Shown here piece by piece: positions 62,201 through 64,000 of a stretch of DNA of 64,000 nt (position 1 is the stretch's first letter; each line of letters starts with the position of its first letter). Origin of the DNA: Sapria himalayana (lineage: Eukaryota; Streptophyta; Magnoliopsida; Malpighiales; Rafflesiaceae); assembly GCA_029783825.1 (NCBI GenBank), contig JAREIK010002254.1, forward strand, positions 543,169 to 607,168. Reading direction: 5' to 3'. The notes beneath the pieces were generated by a model. That model saw nothing but the letters and a program-made list of their open reading frames with translations, was not told where the DNA came from and made no database searches. A program made the position numbers and the translations under genes.

Positions 62201-62349
62201 TCAATGGAACTAAATTAGGTGTCTTTCCTGGGATAGCAGATGCCATTTCTGGTTCAGCAGGTCTGAATTGGAAAGTGAAACATGAGATATGGAGGGTGGC
62301 AAGAGCCATTGAGAGAGCTGCCAGTGCTCTTGATGGGTGCCTAGTCTGA
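36867..62349 (+). CDS. AMP1: AMP1-like glutamate carboxypeptidase (M28B, transferrin-receptor-like)
   Basis: Ten exons, all GT-AG and in frame: 36867-37790, 38209-38455, 60273-60421, 60555-60623, 60802-60889, 61340-61423, 61525-61613, 61707-61841, 61964-62098, 62182-62349. They sum to 2,088 nt, 695 residues (Arabidopsis AMP1 is ~705). Type II membrane anchor at residues ~18-36; PA domain ~145-270; M28 peptidase ~310-500 with [33 protein letters not shown] and AYHT; C-terminal dimerisation domain ~560-690. By alignment with human PSMA the zinc ligands are H338, D348, E386, D414 and H498, and the catalytic base is E385; all are present. AMP1 is an ER protein limiting meristem size and needed for microRNA translational repression. 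Its true substrate is unsettled. Intron 2 is ~21.8 kb and full of TEs. A second ATG at 36879 is a possible start. It could instead be the LAMP1 paralogue. Confidence 0.93.
38570..38760. repeat. imperfect inverted-repeat segment, possible MITE
   Basis: Begins AAAATTGGACCAG and ends CTGGCCAATTTT, its near inverse. The interior is GC-richer than its surroundings, with repeated ACTGGT/GGTCC words. No convincing flanking duplication was found, so classification is open. Confidence 0.4.
38770..39373. other. AT-rich intron stretch
   Basis: Nothing recognised except a TA run and a TG run at about 39276-39312. Confidence 0.6.
39374..39734. mobile_element. decayed left end of a hAT-family derivative
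   Basis: TAGAGGTGTCAA at 39374 matches the hAT terminus and is followed by moderately GC-rich sequence with many TGG/GGC words. The right end could not be found; a weak candidate (TTGATAGCTCCTA) lies near 39650. Only the left terminus is supported. Confidence 0.45.
39743..40275. mobile_element. degenerate non-autonomous hAT derivative (~533 bp)
   Basis: Starts TATAGGTGTCAA (one change from TAGAGGTGTCAA) and ends TTTGATACTTGTA (two transitions and a C-to-G change from the family end). Flanks GTTGTAGA (39735-39742) and GCGGTAGA (40276-40283) match at 6 of 8. The interior is GC-rich subterminal-type DNA. Older than the neighbouring copy at 40334. Confidence 0.7.
40334..40725. mobile_element. 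non-autonomous hAT derivative (392 bp)
   Basis: Ends TAGAGGTGTCAA and TTGACACCTCTA are perfect inverse copies. The flanks ATTGGCTG (40326-40333 and 40726-40733) are a perfect 8-bp duplication. The interior is CG-rich with GGCCCGG/GGCACGG runs and no transposase. It looks like a recent insertion in the intron. Confidence 0.96.
40734..41099. other. AT-rich intron stretch
   Basis: Nothing recognised. Confidence 0.5.
41100..43020 (+). pseudogene. second decayed gag-protease retroelement copy
   Basis: Decayed Gag text begins near FRQDE at 41110 and continues as [21 protein letters not shown] and VINKSPKKY at about 41205-41320. These are the same blocks as at 2.7-3.2 kb. A tandem 15-bp repeat (units of GAAGAAGTCGTGATT, 42052-42110) codes for EEVVI-type repeats. 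The protease remnant at about 42640-42760 reads like [17 protein letters not shown] and then NLMLLSI. The downstream part (IVLDIEKEH, ~42885) continues to about 43020. Stops and shifts are frequent. No reverse transcriptase or integrase was recognised downstream. Confidence 0.7.
43021..45518. other. AT-rich intron stretch, probable retroelement 3' part
   Basis: No intact gene. 43900-44600 has recurring 'gtcatgat/tttcagtatcatgac/aattttgtgttacaaagag' phrases, a degenerate repeat. At about 45016 GAGTATGATATTTACAAAAC matches the motif seen at 1.2 and 1.5 kb. Confidence 0.45.
45519..45979. mobile_element. MITE with 8-bp duplication (461 bp)
   Basis: The ends CAAGGAAGCACGGACACGG and the inverse of the right end (CTAAGAAACACAGATACAG) match at 13 of 19. 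Flanks ATGAGTAT (45511-45518) and ATGAATAT (45980-45987) match at 7 of 8. The outer ~90 bp on each side is GC-rich (CACGGACACGG; CACGTGTTCGACACGTG), while the core is built of repeated ATTTTATAAAAT palindromes. Removing it with one duplication copy restores the repeat motif GAGTATGACACTTATGAAG. The 8-bp duplication suggests a hAT-type MITE, of a different family from the TAGAGGTGTCAA copies. Confidence 0.75.
45988..47150. other. AT-rich intron stretch
   Basis: No recognised gene. It lies on the downstream side of the copia fragment at 47.2-47.4 kb (which reads leftward) and may contain its degraded 3' part. Confidence 0.4.
47160..47440 (-). pseudogene. Ty1/copia reverse transcriptase fragment
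   Basis: On the - strand the translation includes [11 protein letters not shown], then [14 protein letters not shown], with the spacing of the copia RT core (S-D-x-S-x-F then L-x-V-Y-V-D-D-I-L-I-T). The catalytic Y-V-D-D is now Y-I-N-N, all three changes being G to A on the coding strand. Stops lie upstream. This is a dead fragment; the rest of the element was not recognised. Confidence 0.65.
47441..47980. other. AT-rich intron stretch
   Basis: Nothing recognised; possibly degraded upstream part of the copia element. Confidence 0.4.
48060..48479. repeat. 28-bp tandem array, ~15 copies, hairpin at every junction
   Basis: The unit is GGCACGG + TTAAATTCCCTTG + CCGTGCC + A. Adjacent units therefore create the perfect inverted repeat CCGTGCCAGGCACGG at each junction. 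The central copies are nearly identical and the outer ones diverge (for example CACAGTTAAATTTCTTTATTGTGC first, CACCGTTAAATTTCTTTGTCGTGC last). The GGCACGG/CCGTGCC words are those of the hAT subterminal regions, so the array grew from such a region. Confidence 0.95.
48703..48802. mobile_element. 100-bp miniature hAT derivative
   Basis: Starts TAGAGGTATTAA and ends TTGACACCTATA. The flanks GATGGGTA (48695-48702) and GATGAGTA (48803-48810) match at 7 of 8. It is nested in the larger derivative and consists of little more than two GC-rich ends. Confidence 0.85.
49036..49588. other. AT-rich intron stretch
   Basis: Nothing recognised. Confidence 0.5.
49589..49677 (-). mobile_element. CACTA-type terminus, inverted
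   Basis: The - strand reads ACTACAAGAAAAATTTATTTTAGCTAGG followed by AAATTTTAGCTAGGGATCAATCCCTAGCTA. This is nearly the same as the terminus at 9870, but its first bases are CTAACTAC instead of CACTAC. No transposase or partner end was found to its left. Confidence 0.6.
49678..50110. repeat. A/G-rich AAT-AAG tract
   Basis: Runs of AAGAAT, AATAAG and AAAAAT for ~430 bp; no coding value on either strand. Confidence 0.9.
50120..50623. repeat. left arm of long purine/pyrimidine inverted repeat
   Basis: Its reverse complement closely matches 53845-54180. Shared non-trivial landmarks include CAATCAACTTTTTTATTTTC, TTCTTCATCAAAATTATGAT, TCTCCTTCTACTTTATTTTC and TATAGATATAATAAGAATA. These are too long and ordered to be chance similarity of low-complexity DNA. 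Confidence 0.85.
50624..50700 (+). mobile_element. CACTA subterminal fragment
   Basis: ATCAATCCCTAGCTACATTGCGACGGATTAGCTAGGGAA matches the interior of the CACTA terminus at 9.9 kb but lacks the terminal CACTAC part, which is replaced by the purine tract on its left. Confidence 0.65.
50701..51040. repeat. GAAGA/GATAAGAA purine tract
   Basis: Almost pure A/G with regular GATAAGAAAGAGAAGAA phrases; the Phe/Leu/Ser frames on the - strand are compositional. Confidence 0.9.
51041..51400 (+). mobile_element. CACTA-type terminus
   Basis: Begins CACTATAAGAAAATATCTATTTAGCTAG, with TAGCTAAGAAAAT, GGCTAGGTGATAATAAGAGATATTTGA and GTGACGGATT words to about 51390. This is the same family layout as at 9870 but more diverged. 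It abuts a purine tract on its left and a pyrimidine tract on its right. Confidence 0.65.
51430..54120. repeat. 2.7-kb pyrimidine tract (TTC/TTTTC/ATC units)
   Basis: Almost only T and C with TTCTTC, CATCAT and TTATTATT stretches. It gives rise to long Phe/Leu/Ser frames in all + frames, which are artefacts. It includes the 9-bp array at 51586-51797 and the right arm of the inverted repeat at its end. Confidence 0.95.
51586..51797. repeat. (CTTCTTTTT)n 9-bp tandem array
   Basis: About 22 nearly perfect 9-bp units inside the pyrimidine tract. Confidence 0.93.
53845..54180. repeat. right arm of long purine/pyrimidine inverted repeat
   Basis: Inverse copy of 50120-50623, in the same order of landmarks, ending with the TTAGTATTTG..TATAGATATAATAAGAATAA segment. 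Confidence 0.85.
54181..57050. other. AT-rich intron stretch, possible - strand LTR element
   Basis: No coding region recognised. At 55051-55063 CTTTGATACCAA is the inverse of a degraded initiator-methionine primer-binding site (TTGGTATCAAAG). This suggests an LTR element on the - strand with its LTR to the right. A TA run lies at 56214-56251. Confidence 0.4.
56214..56251. repeat. (TA)n microsatellite
   Basis: Uninterrupted TA run followed by TATG units. Confidence 0.95.
57060..57960. repeat. A/G-rich GAA/AAAAT tract
   Basis: About 900 bp of GAAGAA, GATGAT and AAAAAT phrases on the + strand, in inverse polarity to the pyrimidine tract at 51.4-54.1 kb. The 199-codon frame on the - strand is compositional. 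Confidence 0.9.
57961..60272. other. 3' part of intron 2, AT-rich with a GC-richer patch
   Basis: 58020-59050 is AT-rich with nothing recognised; a (TC)n run lies at 59057-59078. 59450-60065 is unusually rich in GTGCAC, GCACAC and CACACA words (for example GGTGCACACACTTGTGCACC). It may be an unclassified repeat. No gene is supported. Confidence 0.5.
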
Positions 62350-64000
62350 AACTCTTAGAATATAAACTGTATTCACATTATAACTGTATGTTTAACCTTT
62401 CTATATGTATATGGTGTCTCTGTGTGTGTGTGTGTGTTTAGAAGTTATGATTATATTTAAAACAGATTGTTTGGCATTGGCAAACTCTTTCAAACTAAAT
62501 GCATGTAAATTCACTCAAATACCCACAATCCACTTCTTTTCTCCAAATCTAATTTTCTCCTAATCTAATTTTAAAACTATAATTCACTTTTCTCCCAATC
62601 TATTTTTTTTTTATGTTCATTATATTGTAATGCTTGAGAAGTGAGTCATCTCAATAAAGACTTTTTATAGATGTCACAGTAATCTATTTACCAATGAAGC
62701 CATCACATTAACTCAAGAATTTATGATATGGTTCTGAGATTTTAATCAATGCAACAAAACTTCAATGAGTTGTGAGTTTATAGTTGTCTAGTAGTTATAA
62801 ATATCACATTGTAAGTAGGTTTCTTTGGTATGTGTTGCATTAAAATAATTCTTAGACTTTTATTTTATTAATTTATTTTTCTTAAGGATTAATAATAGAG
62901 TCAAGTCAGACGTGTTTGAAAATATTAACTATAAAATCATATACAACGTATTTTATTAGATTTTAACAAGGCAAGTGCTATTCTCACAACTTTTTTTTTT
63001 TTTAATTATGAACTCTCAAATATTAATTTAATAATTTTTACATGTATACTTCATTGGACCAAGACTCATTTTTTATCTAATTTTGAATAAGCTTTGGTTT
63101 ATCACATAAAGTTTTGTTATTTGGATAGTTATAAAACTTTGTTACGATACCAAAGCTTATTGTTTGTTGCAAGACTCCAAAAGTTTGTTGGATAATTGAT
63201 TTTATCTAATAAATATTAATACGTATATGAGTCATACAAGTAGTAAAGTGCACATAAGTTTAGTTAGTGATCCCATATAAATTATATGAGTAGGTTGACC
63301 AATCAAATATTGACTTAACTGATGCTCGAGTTAACAAGATAAACTTGAGTTTCAGATTGAAACTTAAACTCTAGGTTTCATTTATTTTCTTATATATGAT
63401 GAGTTTTCTTTACTATTAAGGTGATATTATACTTGATTGTTGGATAAATGATATGATGTTATATATTTCTCACTTTTCTCTTTTGGCATACAAGCTAGTT
63501 GTCAATCACAAACTTTCATTACTAAAAATGATCTTCTCATAGTTATGCCTTTAGTAGTTTCCTACCAAAATCATATTTACGTTGTTAATGAGGCATTCAC
63601 ACTTTTACTCATTTTAAGTAATACATCAATAGCTCTTGACAATTATTTCAATTATGTATTTTTATTCTCTAACCTCAATTGTCATATAAGATACAAAATA
63701 ATATAGTATTAATTTATTTGAGCTTATGACTTCATAAATATCATACTCACATTATTTGATATATATCTCCTTAACAAATTTATCTATAGAAGTTATACAC
63801 GAGGAAATGATCACAAGGTTGTCTCCACCTTACGAAGTACATCCTCTTGGATGTGTTTCATGACTTACCAATCACCGTCCATCATAATTGACATACGACT
63901 CACATACTATAGTAATATTTCTAGATTTGATGTTCTACATAACCCACATTATTTGAAGGCTAGTTTTTCTATAATATACATAATGGAATGGGCATATCAT
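62350..64000. other. downstream flank of the AMP1-like gene, no gene
   Basis: 3' UTR and terminator presumably lie in the first few hundred bases. A TG run occurs at 62419-62437. The rest is AT-rich without recognised coding or TE features. Confidence 0.5.

Overview
This is a window of plant nuclear DNA, almost certainly from a flowering plant. It is AT-rich and dominated by transposable elements (TEs). It holds two spliced protein-coding genes with GT-AG introns, both on the + strand. Many TE families are recognisable, in all states of decay. I cannot name the species from the sequence.

Layout: (1) 1-9.2 kb: a decayed Ty3/gypsy (Athila/Tat-like) retroelement with gag and protease but no reverse transcriptase or integrase. 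A 3.36-kb hAT transposon (5607-8966, perfect 8-bp target duplication) is nested in it. (2) 9.2-15.2 kb: AT-rich DNA with an orphan CACTA terminus at 9870, microsatellites and a possible retroelement primer-binding site. (3) 15187-18881: a second hAT of the same family in the opposite orientation, with a perfect 8-bp target duplication; its ~707-residue transposase is interrupted by one stop codon. (4) 18.9-22.3 kb: AT-rich DNA with a decayed gypsy gag on the - strand. (5) 22261-30306: a Mutator-like element (MULE) with ~0.5-kb terminal inverted repeats, a decayed mudrA transposase and a decayed plant mobile domain gene. It ends only ~130 bp before the start codon of the next gene. (6) 30435-32271: an intact three-exon AVT3-type amino acid transporter gene, followed at once by ~1 kb of pure C/T tract. 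(7) 33.3-36.9 kb: AT-rich DNA and a 452-bp non-autonomous hAT derivative upstream of gene 2. (8) 36867-62349: a complete ten-exon AMP1-like glutamate carboxypeptidase gene (695 residues). Its second intron is ~21.8 kb and holds most of the other TEs: hAT miniatures, a second gag-protease retroelement, a copia fragment, a MITE, a 28-bp hairpin array, CACTA ends and several kilobases of purine/pyrimidine tract with inverted arms. (9) 62.35-64 kb: AT-rich flank with no recognised gene.

The two host genes are functionally unrelated; one moves amino acids across a membrane and the other is an ER membrane M28-type peptidase that regulates meristems. The most notable biology is in the TEs: one hAT family seen from near-intact ~3.7-kb copies down to a 100-bp miniature, the MULE carrying a mobile-domain gene, and the intron inflated by repeats. 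Boundaries and splice sites were worked out by eye; no database search was possible.
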